From PWQG01 sp040882255 (GTDB lineage Bacteria > Pseudomonadota > Gammaproteobacteria > Pseudomonadales > Pseudohongiellaceae): a stretch of 58,149 bases of DNA. Numbering within the stretch: position 1 is the first letter of the stretch; each line of letters starts with the position of its first letter. A program made the translations under genes and the position numbers. Positions 17,892 to 26,267 of the stretch are shown here, piece by piece. The notes under the pieces were generated by a model. That model was not told where the DNA came from and did no database searches. It saw nothing but the letters and a program-made list of their open reading frames with translations. The DNA lies in the NCBI GenBank assembly GCA_040882255.1, contig JBBEBP010000032.1, forward strand, positions 1-58,149, read 5' to 3'.

Positions 17892-19100
17892 ATGAAACTA
17901 TTACAATTTTCCCTGTCCAGGCTTGCTGTATCGACGGCCGTCCTTGTTGCAGTGGCCATCCCTTCCTCCGTATCTGCACAGAGTGTTCCGGATCTTGGTG
18001 AAGCCGCTCAGTTCGCCGTGCTGGCCGGGTCAACGGTGACCAACACGGGTTCTACCATTGTGACAGGAGAACTGGGTGTGAGTCCGGGCACCGCCATAAC
18101 AGGCTTTCCGCCTGGCGAGGTACGGGACGGGCAGATCCGTTCCAATGATGATGTCGCGGCGCAGGCTGTTGCCGACCTGTTGAGCGCGTACAACGACCTG
18201 GCTGGTCAGTCCGTGACCACGGAGCAGGCAGCGGCTATGGGTATGGGCATGGTGCTTACGCCGGGGGTTTATCACTTTACCGATGCCGCCGACATTACCG
18301 GTTCATTGGTGCTCGACGCGGAGGGTGATACCACCGCGGTTTTTGTCTTCCAGGTAGAGGAAGCGTTGACCGTGGCGAGCAATGCGGAAGTGACACTGAT
18401 CAACAGTGCCTCGGCTGCCAGTGTGTTCTGGCAGATAGGTACTTCAGCTACACTGGGTACCAGCTCCAGGTTCAGTGGCAGTATTCTGGCAGGAGCGGGT
18501 GTAACTCTTGATACCGGTGCGGTATTGAATGGCCGGGCTCTTGCGCAGACCGCCGTGACGCTGGATACCAATACGGTCACCATCACGGACGAACCGACCG
18601 TGGATGCATCTCCTGTTGACGGTGATGAGCCAGCACCCTCAAAGGCATCAGTCCCGGCGCTTTCCGGCGTAATATCACTGACCGGTGAATCTACCACCGC
18701 TGTACTCCGGGCAGGCAGCTCCGCTGATGGTGGTGTGAGTTATTCGAGCAGCTTTACTACGGACCAGACAATCACGGTGATGGGTGAGCTGTTCCCGGAA
18801 GCCGCCCATCTGAATCAGGCCGCAGAGGTGTTCGTTGTAGCTCGTTACGTACCAGTGACAGGCGCGGAGCAGTGGGTATACAAGACCGAATCGGGTGATT
18901 TCCGTGCCTGGAATCAGGACGTGGCCACATTGCAGCCAGCTTTTCGCACGGCGAGCATGGGCGCAAGCGTTACTGACGAACTGTTCGCAAGTCTGTTGGA
19001 TGCTGGCACGTACAACGTCTACATCGGCTATACGGCAGCCGATGACGAGCTGATCTATAACGATACGCCGATGAGCTTTACGGTTACCCAGGCGCAGTAA
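17892..19100 (+). CDS. Secreted DUF3494 (ice-binding-like) protein with extra C-terminal domain
   Basis: The 402-residue form from the ATG at 17892 has a clear signal peptide ending near SVSAQ. Residues about 35-235 match the DUF3494 beta-solenoid family (AAQFAVLAGSTVTNTGS, GELGVSPGTAITGFPPG, ADLLSAYNDLAG, TPGVYHFTDAADITG, VFWQIGTSATLGTSS). Characterised members bind ice, but many homologues come from warm habitats and may be adhesins. The last 150 residues form a separate beta-rich acidic domain that I do not recognise. No sorting signal or anchor is seen. About 270 bases upstream hold no other gene. A strong hairpin follows the stop. Confidence 0.8.
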   Translation: MKLLQFSLSRLAVSTAVLVAVAIPSSVSAQSVPDLGEAAQFAVLAGSTVTNTGSTIVTGELGVSPGTAITGFPPGEVRDGQIRSNDDVAAQAVADLLSAYNDLAGQSVTTEQAAAMGMGMVLTPGVYHFTDAADITGSLVLDAEGDTTAVFVFQVEEALTVASNAEVTLINSASAASVFWQIGTSATLGTSSRFSGSILAGAGVTLDTGAVLNGRALAQTAVTLDTNTVTITDEPTVDASPVDGDEPAPSKASVPALSGVISLTGESTTAVLRAGSSADGGVSYSSSFTTDQTITVMGELFPEAAHLNQAAEVFVVARYVPVTGAEQWVYKTESGDFRAWNQDVATLQPAFRTASMGASVTDELFASLLDAGTYNVYIGYTAADDELIYNDTPMSFTVTQAQ

Positions 19101-19124
19101 AGTAATAGAGGCGGCCTTAACAAC

Positions 19125-19166
19125 AACGCCTCGGTCTGCTTTGTTATTGAAGCAGACCGAGGCGTT
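19125..19166 (+). terminator. Strong hairpin terminator after the DUF3494 gene
   Basis: A perfect 17-bp stem (AACGCCTCGGTCTGCTT paired with its complement) has an eight-base loop and starts 25 bases after the stop codon. Only a short T run follows, so termination efficiency is uncertain. It may also act for the convergent dehalogenase gene. Confidence 0.6.
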
Positions 19167-19309
19167 TCAGCGATCGGTGCGAACTGGTATTGAACTCGGG
19201 ATTGATCGACGATTACAGGAGCTCGCTGTCGACTTTCGAGCGCACCCGGGCGCCCTGCGCAAAGCCAGTGAATCGGAGGAATACATCGAGACGGCTCCCA
19301 AGCGCGGCA

Positions 19310-20218
19310 TCAAGAGTTCTCTTCGATAAAACGCACCACCACCTGAGCCAACTCCTCGCCTTTGTCTTCCTGCAGGAAATGGCCGGCTTTTCTAATCGTG
19401 ACATGATCCTGGCCCCGGGTGCCGGGTACGAGCTTTTGAAATATCTTGTCCCCGCCCCGGGTCACCGGGTCTGAATCGCTAAAAGCGGTCAGAAACGGCT
19501 TCTCCCAGCGGCTGAGCACTTCCCAGGCGGCACGGTTTGCAGCGGATGCCGGATCGTCCGGGCGCGTGGGAACCAGCACGGGAAACTGTCGGGCCCCTTC
19601 CTTATAGGACTCGTCGGGAAAGGGGGCGTTATAGGCATCGATCACCAACTGGGGCAACTCGCTGACGGCGGCGCCCTTGATAATGCCCCCGGCGTGAAAA
19701 GCTTCGGTTTCCTGGGAGTACTGCTGCCAGTTTTTAAAGCCTTCACCGGGATCATGATCGCCTGTGGGCAGCATGGTATTGGCGGTCACTATACGAACAA
19801 AGCGATCCGGATTTTCCGCCGCCAGGCGCAGACCAATGAGGCCACCCCAATCCTGGCATACCAGGGTCATCCTGTTGAGCTGCAGTTGATCCAGAACCGA
19901 CTGCATCCAGTCCACATGACGCTGGTACGTATAGTCCTCGCGCCGGGCAGGCTTGTCGGAACGGCCAAAGCCCACCAGATCCGGCGCAATGACCCGGTGT
20001 CCCGCCGCTGTAAGAAAGGGGATCATTTTACGATAGAGATAAGACCAGGACGGTTCACCATGCAGCAATAAAACCGGGTCGGCATCAGACGGTCCTTCAT
20101 CCAGATAGTGGACACGCAGCTCGCCGCCCTCGGTATCGTCGACCATCAGATAGTGGGGCGCGAAATCATAACCGGGCAGGTTCTGGAAACGTTCTTCTGG
20201 TGTTCTTGAAAAATCCAT
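19310..20218 (-). CDS. Haloalkane dehalogenase (subfamily I-like alpha/beta hydrolase)
   Basis: Hydrolyses carbon-halogen bonds of haloalkanes to alcohols. The 302 residues carry the oxyanion motif HGEPSWSYLYRKM and the nucleophile elbow VCQDWGGLIG, with Asp as nucleophile and an adjacent Trp for halide binding. An acid residue lies in FSDSDPVT and the catalytic His in KAGHFLQED. The HGEP and QDWGG pattern and N-terminal extension resemble subfamily I (DhlA/DmbC type). GAGG precedes the ATG. It stands alone, with no haloacid dehalogenase or transporter beside it. The natural substrate could also be an epoxide or ester, but the Asp nucleophile with neighbouring Trp favours a dehalogenase. Confidence 0.88.
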   Translation of the reverse strand: MDFSRTPEERFQNLPGYDFAPHYLMVDDTEGGELRVHYLDEGPSDADPVLLLHGEPSWSYLYRKMIPFLTAAGHRVIAPDLVGFGRSDKPARREDYTYQRHVDWMQSVLDQLQLNRMTLVCQDWGGLIGLRLAAENPDRFVRIVTANTMLPTGDHDPGEGFKNWQQYSQETEAFHAGGIIKGAAVSELPQLVIDAYNAPFPDESYKEGARQFPVLVPTRPDDPASAANRAAWEVLSRWEKPFLTAFSDSDPVTRGGDKIFQKLVPGTRGQDHVTIRKAGHFLQEDKGEELAQVVVRFIEENS

Positions 20219-20324
20219 AAAACCTCACGTAACAGTATTACTGGCTCAATATGACTTTGTATGGACACGTATCGTCGCACTGCCAGTTACTCGTGTCACC
20301 TGGCTACTGCGCCGGAGGACGTGC

Positions 20325-21263
20325 TCAGGGCAGGCTTTCGGGTGGTACCAACGCCAGACGGAAGCCGATGTTGTCGCGCCGCGCGCCGGGGTCCACTGCG
20401 CCGCGCACGGCGGTTCGTATATTGTTCACCGGGTCGCTGAACGACCCGCCCCGCATCACCCACAGGGCTTCTGACTCCAGATCGTTGAAATCATCGCCCG
20501 GGTCCCACGGATAGGGCTGCATCGGACTGCGGGTCAGCTCCCATACGTTGCCGGCCATGTCCTGCAGTCCGTGGGCACAGCGGATGCAGTTCAGGCTGCC
20601 CGCCGGCACAGTGTCGGTGCTATTGAAATTGGCGTACCCGCGTACCGGTTGCGAGCCCCACGGAAAAATCCGCCCGTCCGTGCCGCGTGCGGCCTTCTCC
20701 CATTCGGCCTCGGACGGCAGCGAGAGCTGCCAGCCCTCCGCAAGTCGTTCCCGGATCTCCGCCGGTGTCTCGTCTGATCCGCGCAGGCGTTCCTGCAACC
20801 AGCGGGTATAATTCACCGCGTCGGTCCAGGCGACCTGTGTCACCGGATGATCGGATCGGCCTCTCCAGGCATCTCCCGCGACGGTGTACGCGGTGCCATC
20901 TACAAAGGCGCGGAACTGCTCCACCGTGACCTCGTGGCGGGCCATGTAGTATTGCGGCAGGGTCACTTCTCCCTGACGCCGGATCCGTGACCAGCGCTCG
21001 TTGTCATAGGCCATGTGGTCCGTGGCCGGGTCACTGCCCATGATGAACGGGCCGGCCTCGATTGCCACGAATCCCAGTGTCCCGTCATCCGGCAGTACCG
21101 AAAGGATGTCCTCTGACCTGGTGATGGCGGCGGAGCCGGTTTCTCCGTCACGCGACCCCAGCACAAACAGCCAGGATACGATGAAGGCAACCAGCGTGCT
21201 GAGCACCATGACACCCGTCGAGCCCTTCAGGATCGGGGGCTTTTCCGCGACGGGGCCGTTCAC
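20325..21263 (-). CDS. Membrane-anchored formylglycine-generating-enzyme-like (SUMF1/EgtB/PvdO) protein
   Basis: A 312-residue protein with one N-terminal membrane helix (residues about 18-37) and an FGE-sulfatase domain: IEAGPFIMGSD, YYMARHEVTVEQFRAFVD, HPVTQVAWTDAVNYTRWL, LPSEAEWEKAARG, LQDMAGNVWELT, MRGGSF and NIGFRLAL. The active-site cysteines of true formylglycine enzymes (in a GSFxC context) are missing, and no sulfatase gene is near. It probably has another oxidative or structural role, as in PvdO/EgtB relatives. The GTG start overlaps the upstream gene's stop by four bases (GTGA), so the two are coupled. Confidence 0.85.
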   Translation of the reverse strand: MNGPVAEKPPILKGSTGVMVLSTLVAFIVSWLFVLGSRDGETGSAAITRSEDILSVLPDDGTLGFVAIEAGPFIMGSDPATDHMAYDNERWSRIRRQGEVTLPQYYMARHEVTVEQFRAFVDGTAYTVAGDAWRGRSDHPVTQVAWTDAVNYTRWLQERLRGSDETPAEIRERLAEGWQLSLPSEAEWEKAARGTDGRIFPWGSQPVRGYANFNSTDTVPAGSLNCIRCAHGLQDMAGNVWELTRSPMQPYPWDPGDDFNDLESEALWVMRGGSFSDPVNNIRTAVRGAVDPGARRDNIGFRLALVPPESLP

Positions 21264-22900
21264 GGTTGCTCCCCCGTGCAGGCGAAGGACCAGCCGTGGT
21301 CACAGGCACGGGCGTACAGTGCCGCTTCCGGCATGTCGGACAGATTGCGTCCGCCCTCGCGCAGCAGTAGCTGCAGATCCAGCGGCCTCGGGTTGGCTCG
21401 GGCACTGGCATTGTCATCCAGCAGGTTCACGCAGCCGGCCTGGAAACGCAGCTCGCAGGCCCGGGAAAAATACCCCTGTGCCACGTCGGGTTCAGTTTCA
21501 GTGATGGTCCCCTCACGCAGATGCACGCCCAGCTCGTTGCAGGCCCAGCCGGCGTTGTCATCACAGTAGGTGGTTTCCAGCCGGATCAGCGTGGCGCAGG
21601 CGCCGGGCCGGTCCTCGGCGCAGGCCTGCTGCCAGAACGGCAGGCTGTCGCCGGCATGGCGGCCGTCGGTCTTGCCGGTGGCGCTCATGGCGATGAACAC
21701 CATGGCCCATATCCCCATCAGTATGACATTGGCACGGGAAGAGACCTGGCGCTGGTTGGCGATGTCCAGCGGCGTGCGGGCATGGATGCCGCGCACCAGG
21801 CGGTCGATGGAGGGCACCAGCAGATTGAGCAGGGGCACCACCAGCAGTTTGTCGTAGAAGGTCGGCGCACCGACATCGCCCAGGATACGATACAACGCAA
21901 ATACTCCCAGCCCGTAGGCGGTGCCGAAAAGGGCCTTGCCCACCGGGGTACGCGGCGAGGTGGACGGATCGGAGATCAGCAGATGCAGGCCCAGGAACAC
22001 GGCGGCGGGGATCTCTGCATCGACAAAGTACGGCACGCCGGTAGAGGCCGAGTAGAGGGCGCTCAGACCGAACAATGCGAGTGCGGCCATGCCCGCCACC
22101 AGGGTGATCGAGAACAGGTACATGACAATCAGGCCGACCAGGAACAGGAAGGTGTAGATGTTCGGGGCCAGGGTCAGCGTGGAGGCGATGTTCTGTCCCT
22201 GCGTGAGATCCGTGGTGCCGGTCAGGATCAGCACCAGTGAGAACAGGCCGAGGGTGAAGGCGGACGGGTTGAAGATATGGGTGCTGCGCCCTTCACGGTG
22301 CCAGCGGATGAACTCCTTGCCCAGGAAGCCGGCGGCGATCATCACGAACTGCATGTAGAACCATTCGTCGCGGAACCACAGGAACAGGTTGATGCTGAAG
22401 ATGATCGGAAAGGGGCCGAAGCCCAGTACGTATTTCGCGCGCCGTGACCAGTGCAGCAACATGTCGAACACATAGGCGAACAGCAACTGGCCGATCAGCA
22501 GCGGGATGTGCTCGTAGACGGGCTGCCAGTAGTAGCCCCAATAGGCGAATACGCTGGCCTGTACCGAGGCCTGCACGTAGTGCTGGGGGCGCAGCATGAC
22601 TTCCAGTACCGGGCCGCTTTGCGCCGATGGGGCGTCAGCGGCCCGGCTGCGAAACTGCCAGTACAGTAGCGCCTGGAAGGCCAGCAACACGGCGCAGGCA
22701 CCGAAGAGCGACAGCAACAGTGGCTGACTGTCCTGCACGCGGGGCGTGAAGATGAGCAGGAAAAGCAACAGAGTGAGAATGAACGGCAGACGGAGCGTGC
22801 GCAGTGCACTCCGCCGGTTACTGTCCCGAGTCGATTCGGAACGCCTGCGCGGACGTTGTCCGGATCTTCGTCGGGAGCTCTTTTTTGTTGTAGCGACCAT
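21260..22900 (-). CDS. RnfD/NqrB-like multi-spanning membrane protein with Cys-rich Sel1-like tail
   Basis: A 546-residue protein. The N-terminus is strongly basic. About ten membrane segments follow, with RnfD/NqrB-like features: HIFNPSAFTLGLFSLVLILTG and ISDPSTSPRTPVGKALFG. The SGAT sequence that carries covalent FMN in RnfD/NqrB is not visible. After the last helix (ending about residue 410) comes a roughly 130-residue soluble tail with eight or more cysteines in Sel1/Hcp-like pairs (ACAEDRPGACATL, CDDNAGWACNELG, ACELRFQAGC, ACDHGWSFAC). No other rnf or nqr genes are present, so it is not part of a standard complex. It is coupled to the FGE-like gene. The function is unknown; electron transfer is an inference. 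Confidence 0.75.
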   Translation of the reverse strand: MVATTKKSSRRRSGQRPRRRSESTRDSNRRSALRTLRLPFILTLLLFLLIFTPRVQDSQPLLLSLFGACAVLLAFQALLYWQFRSRAADAPSAQSGPVLEVMLRPQHYVQASVQASVFAYWGYYWQPVYEHIPLLIGQLLFAYVFDMLLHWSRRAKYVLGFGPFPIIFSINLFLWFRDEWFYMQFVMIAAGFLGKEFIRWHREGRSTHIFNPSAFTLGLFSLVLILTGTTDLTQGQNIASTLTLAPNIYTFLFLVGLIVMYLFSITLVAGMAALALFGLSALYSASTGVPYFVDAEIPAAVFLGLHLLISDPSTSPRTPVGKALFGTAYGLGVFALYRILGDVGAPTFYDKLLVVPLLNLLVPSIDRLVRGIHARTPLDIANQRQVSSRANVILMGIWAMVFIAMSATGKTDGRHAGDSLPFWQQACAEDRPGACATLIRLETTYCDDNAGWACNELGVHLREGTITETEPDVAQGYFSRACELRFQAGCVNLLDDNASARANPRPLDLQLLLREGGRNLSDMPEAALYARACDHGWSFACTGEQP

Positions 22901-23004
22901 GGGTACGAATAAGGTGTGGTGCCAGGAGGTTATCGTCAAGTGTAACTCCTCGCACAGGAGTATTCACAGCATTACATTTTCCCGCATTCAACTCATCGGG
23001 GGCG

Positions 23005-24192
23005 TTACATATCTCGTGGCCCGGGAGTCGGGGCCAGTTCAGCGCGGTTGCGGCTTTCCTTGGCCCGGTAGAGGGCCTGGTCCAGGCGCATGAGCATATC
23101 CTCCAGGGTTTCGTCCCTATGGGCTGCGGCAATACCCAGGCTGATGGTGATAGAGCCCGTCTCCGGAAACGCGGTTGCGGCTATGCACCGGCGAAGGCGT
23201 TCGGCCAGGACCAGCGCATCGTCGCTATCTGTCTCGGGCAGCAGGATCATGAATTCCTCACCGCCCCAGCGCGCCGCTATATCGGTGTCACGCACTTCGT
23301 CCAGGGTCAACTCGGCGATCTGTTGAAGAACCCGGTCTCCCGTGTCGTGCCCGTAGCTATCGTTGACTGCCTTGAAGTGATCGAGATCGAACATGATGAG
23401 CGAAAACACGCCGCCGTAGCGCGCTATACGGCGCAGTTCCTCATCCAGATGCAGTTGCAGGGCGGCGCGGTTGAAGAGACCGGTGAGATAATCGTGGTGA
23501 GCAAGTTGCCGCAGCCTGTTGATGTCGGTCATGTCCGAGAAAAGAGCCACGTAATAAATCAGTTTGCCGCTATCGTCGTGGACGGGACTGATATTCAACC
23601 ACTGCTCATAGATCTCACCGTTTTTGCGGCGATTCCGCAGTGCTCCCTCCCAGTGCCCCTCGCGCTCCAGAATGCGCCGCATCTCTGTATAACTTTCCCG
23701 GTCCTCCGGTTGTCCCGTCCGCAGCAATTGTGGGGTATGGCCCATAACCTCCTCCTGCGAGTAGCCGGTGATGGCGGTGAAGGCCGGGTTGACGGCGACG
23801 ATGCTGGTATCCGATCGGGTGATCATCATGCCCTGATCAACTGCGTTCAGGGCCACGGAGAATTGGCGCAGCCGTTCCTCCTCCGTGCGGATGCGCTCGC
23901 TGATATCGCGCAGATAAATTGCGGTATAGGCAATACCGCTTAACCGTATGGTGGTGCTGCGGGCACTCGTTGCCACGTGCCCCAGCCGGGGATGGGTGAT
24001 ATAGATATCGGATTGTTCCTCGGCGGTGACGATGCCGCCGAACGGCTCTCCCACAAGATCGTCCAGGGGGCGGCCGAAAAGCCGTTCGGCGGCGGGGTTG
24101 GCATAGGCAACGGTGCCGTCGGGGTCGAGCAGCAGAATCGTGTCACTGGATAATTCAACCAGGGACCGGAATGCCGTTTCGTCCCGGAGCAT
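23005..24192 (-). CDS. PAS-PAS diguanylate cyclase, third gene of the kaiC operon
   Basis: A 395-residue soluble protein that should synthesise cyclic di-GMP. A first PAS domain (about 1-95, LLLDPDGTVAYANPAAERLFG) is followed by a second PAS/PAC (about 105-225, VNPAFTAITGYSQEEVMG). The GGDEF domain (about 230-385) has DYLTGLFNRAAL, FDLDHFKAVNDSYGHDTGD and an intact GGEEF at 310-314. No EAL domain or membrane helix is seen. Its ATG overlaps the kaiB stop by one base (TGATG), so it is co-translated with kaiB. The position suggests that KaiC/KaiB state, or the same input signal, is converted into c-di-GMP; that link is inference. Confidence 0.92.
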   Translation of the reverse strand: MLRDETAFRSLVELSSDTILLLDPDGTVAYANPAAERLFGRPLDDLVGEPFGGIVTAEEQSDIYITHPRLGHVATSARSTTIRLSGIAYTAIYLRDISERIRTEEERLRQFSVALNAVDQGMMITRSDTSIVAVNPAFTAITGYSQEEVMGHTPQLLRTGQPEDRESYTEMRRILEREGHWEGALRNRRKNGEIYEQWLNISPVHDDSGKLIYYVALFSDMTDINRLRQLAHHDYLTGLFNRAALQLHLDEELRRIARYGGVFSLIMFDLDHFKAVNDSYGHDTGDRVLQQIAELTLDEVRDTDIAARWGGEEFMILLPETDSDDALVLAERLRRCIAATAFPETGSITISLGIAAAHRDETLEDMLMRLDQALYRAKESRNRAELAPTPGPRDM

Positions 24193-24473
24193 CAGCGCAC
24201 CTGGAGATCGAGGCCGATCAGCACCTGGTCCAGTGCCGAGAGATCACCGGCGATGCGTCGTAACGGTTCCGGCAATTTTTTAATCACCACGGGCGTGGCC
24301 AGGATGCGCTCGTCCTCGGCCAGTTGTGGCTGCTCCAGGATATCGACAATTTCCAGATCCACCCGTTGACCGGTTTCCTCGATCTCGGTGATCAGCCTGC
24401 GCAAATTGCCGATGGCGCGCTCGGCCGTGGCGGTCTTGCCGGCGATGTAGAGACGCAGAACGATGGCGGTCAT
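24192..24473 (-). CDS. kaiB: KaiB-like circadian clock/stress protein
   Basis: A 93-residue KaiB-fold protein: VLRLYIAGKTATAERAIGNLR at the start, then DLEIVDILEQPQLAEDERILATPVVIKKLPEPLRR, the family signature. In cyanobacteria KaiB switches fold to bind KaiC; in non-cyanobacteria KaiB/KaiC pairs without KaiA are linked to stress tolerance. It overlaps kaiC by four bases (ATGA) and the cyclase gene by one base. No KaiA or SasA-like gene lies nearby. Confidence 0.93.
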   Translation of the reverse strand: MTAIVLRLYIAGKTATAERAIGNLRRLITEIEETGQRVDLEIVDILEQPQLAEDERILATPVVIKKLPEPLRRIAGDLSALDQVLIGLDLQVR

Positions 24474-25969
24474 TGTTCACCATCCTTCGTTTTGCCCGGA
24501 CGACCGTGGGTCGCCACGCCCCGGTCGCTCAAGGTGTATTCGTTGAGATAGTCCGCGGTAAACATGCCGCGTGATTTGACGACCGTCAGCAGCCGGTGCA
24601 GCGTGTCGCCGCGTTCTTCGCGCCGCAGCTTGACCCACACGTCGACGGCCGAGGAGACATCGAGGGGGCTTTCGCCGCCGCTGATATCCGATAATAATTC
24701 AGTCGCCACGGTGGTTACGCCCTCGACCTTCAGCAGGGAGAGCAGACGCAGTACCATGGCCTTGCTGTTGGCGTCGGCTATCTTGTGGCTCAGGGCGCTG
24801 AGCGGGTCCAGAATCACCACGGAGGGCCGGTATTGGCGTACCGCGCGCAGTATCCGCAACAGATGCTCCTCCCAACCTGTTTCGGCGGCCAGCATGGGTT
24901 CCAGAACCAGCTTCCCCGCGCCTGCGGGATTCTCGGTACAGCCCTGCAAGTCGAGACCAACGCTGCGCTGGTTCTGCATCAGTTCCTCGGCTCCTTCCTC
25001 GAAGGAGAGATACAGGACGTCTTCGCCGCGTTCGCAGGCCGCTTGGGCGAAGGAGGCGGCGAATGTGGTCTTGCCGGTGCCGGACTGGCCGGAATACATG
25101 GCCGTGGCGCCCCGGTAAATGCCTGCCTGGCCCAACATACCGTCGAGGCCGGCGACACCGGTGGAGATCGGTTCCCTGGTGGGGGTGGGGCGCAGGCGCG
25201 AACCGGTCAGCGGCAGTACGAAAATGCCTTCCTCGCTGATGAGGTAGGGGAACTCGTTGGTCCCATGGCCGCCGCCGCGCCGTTTGACCACCCGCAGCAG
25301 GCGAATCATGGTGCGCTCGGTCACTTCCTGTTTCAGCGCGATGACGCAGTCGGCGATGTAGTCCTCGATACCGTGGCGGCGGTTGAAGTCACCGTGCTCG
25401 CCGATAGTGATCAACGTGCTGGTTTCCCGCTCGCGGATCCAGCCGAAGACACGGCGCAATTCGGATTCCACGCTGCCCTCGGCACCGGCGAAAGCGCCTT
25501 CCAGCACGTCGATGGCGTCGATCACCAGCCTTTGCGCGCCGGTCTGTGCAAGGGCGTGGCCGATGCGGGCAAGAATGGCGCTCAACTCCAGCGACTCGCC
25601 ACTGGTCATCTCCTCGCGATCCGGGCGCATATCCAGAATGCGTGCCCGGCCAGCCTCGACATGCTCCCCCAGGCCCAGGCCCAGGGCATCAGCGTGGCGG
25701 ATAAGGGCCTGCGGTGATTCATCGAAGGTAACCATCACGCCGGGTTCGCCGATATCCAGGCCGTGACAGAGGAAACTCAGGCTGATGACCGTCTTGCCGG
25801 TACCCGGTCCGCCGCGCAACAGGGTCGGGCAGGCGGCGGGCAGGCCGCCGTGCATGATGAAATCGAAGCCCTCAATGCCGGTCGCGCAGACCGGGGCCTC
25901 GGTACCGGAAGCCCCGGTGTAGTCATGTCCGTCCGGCTGGCTCATCGCAGCGTTTTGCTTTGTCGCCAT
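24470..25969 (-). CDS. kaiC: KaiC-like double-domain RecA-fold ATPase/kinase
   Basis: A 499-residue KaiC-family protein with two P-loop domains. Walker A motifs are GGPGTGKT (residues about 50-60) and GQSGTGKT (about 292-299). Catalytic glutamates sit in VTFDESPQ and LSFEEGAEE. At the position of the S431/T432 phosphosites of Synechococcus KaiC this protein has two serines (S439, S440 in DVSSAVD), a pattern associated with KaiC2-type proteins outside the canonical clock. The ATG at 25969 has AGAGGTG upstream; an in-frame GTG two codons earlier is less likely. It leads the kaiC-kaiB-GGDEF operon. The TATAAT at 25999-26004 is the likely promoter. Confidence 0.92.
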   Translation of the reverse strand: MATKQNAAMSQPDGHDYTGASGTEAPVCATGIEGFDFIMHGGLPAACPTLLRGGPGTGKTVISLSFLCHGLDIGEPGVMVTFDESPQALIRHADALGLGLGEHVEAGRARILDMRPDREEMTSGESLELSAILARIGHALAQTGAQRLVIDAIDVLEGAFAGAEGSVESELRRVFGWIRERETSTLITIGEHGDFNRRHGIEDYIADCVIALKQEVTERTMIRLLRVVKRRGGGHGTNEFPYLISEEGIFVLPLTGSRLRPTPTREPISTGVAGLDGMLGQAGIYRGATAMYSGQSGTGKTTFAASFAQAACERGEDVLYLSFEEGAEELMQNQRSVGLDLQGCTENPAGAGKLVLEPMLAAETGWEEHLLRILRAVRQYRPSVVILDPLSALSHKIADANSKAMVLRLLSLLKVEGVTTVATELLSDISGGESPLDVSSAVDVWVKLRREERGDTLHRLLTVVKSRGMFTADYLNEYTLSDRGVATHGRPGKTKDGEQ

Positions 25970-25998
25970 AATCACCTCTGCGGGGCAGAATAATAGGT

Positions 25999-26004
25999 AT
26001 TATA
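25999..26004 (-). promoter_or_regulatory. Probable -10 box of the kaiC operon promoter
   Basis: The minus strand reads TATAAT, a perfect -10 hexamer, 29 bases before the kaiC ATG. That implies a short leader of about 22 bases. No good -35 is visible at 16-18 bases, so an activator may be needed. The 11-base G tract begins 26 bases beyond this box, in the upstream promoter region. Confidence 0.5.
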
Positions 26005-26029
26005 CAGTACCAGGTCTACAAAATATTCC

Positions 26030-26040
26030 GGGGGGGGGGG
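26030..26040. repeat. 11-base G homopolymer upstream of the kaiC promoter
   Basis: Eleven consecutive G on the plus strand (C on the kaiC coding strand) lie about 61 bases upstream of the kaiC ATG and just beyond its -35 region. Long G/C tracts are prone to slipped-strand length change. The count may also be a sequencing error. Confidence 0.75.
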
Positions 26041-26122
26041 CGGCACACTAACAGCTATTACATCGAAATCATATCGCACCTGCCACCGGATTTCCTGATG
26101 GACTTACTGGCAAAGGGGAAGA

Positions 26123-26198
26123 TGGTGCCCAGGGGCGGAATCGAACCACCGACACGTGGATTTTCAATCCACTGCTCTACCGACTGAGCTACCTGGGC
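26123..26198 (-). tRNA. tRNA-Phe (GAA)
   Basis: The 76-nt minus-strand sequence folds as a tRNA. The acceptor stem is GCCCAGG paired with CCTGGGC, the D arm is GCTCAGTCGGTAGAGC, and the T arm contains GGTTCGATTCC. The anticodon loop TTGAAAA gives anticodon GAA, and CCA is genomically encoded. It lies between the kaiC operon and yggX. No integrase or attachment duplication is seen next to it. Confidence 0.97.
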
Positions 26199-26267
26199 GA
26201 AGGAGCCGGTACTGTCGAAAACGACAAGGCGCGTATTAAACCTGTTGTGTGCCCCTGAAGTCAAGGG

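Noticed and set aside
19141..19329. Short plus-strand frame of 62 codons after the DUF3494 terminator
   Set aside because: It starts inside the hairpin, has no ribosome site and no recognisable similarity, and overlaps the convergent dehalogenase end.
20325..21263. True formylglycine-generating enzyme activating a sulfatase
   Set aside because: The catalytic cysteine context is absent and no sulfatase gene is nearby.
26123..26198. tRNA-Phe considered as an integration site for a genomic island
   Set aside because: No integrase, no repeated 3' tRNA end, and ordinary mutY-yggX genes on one side.
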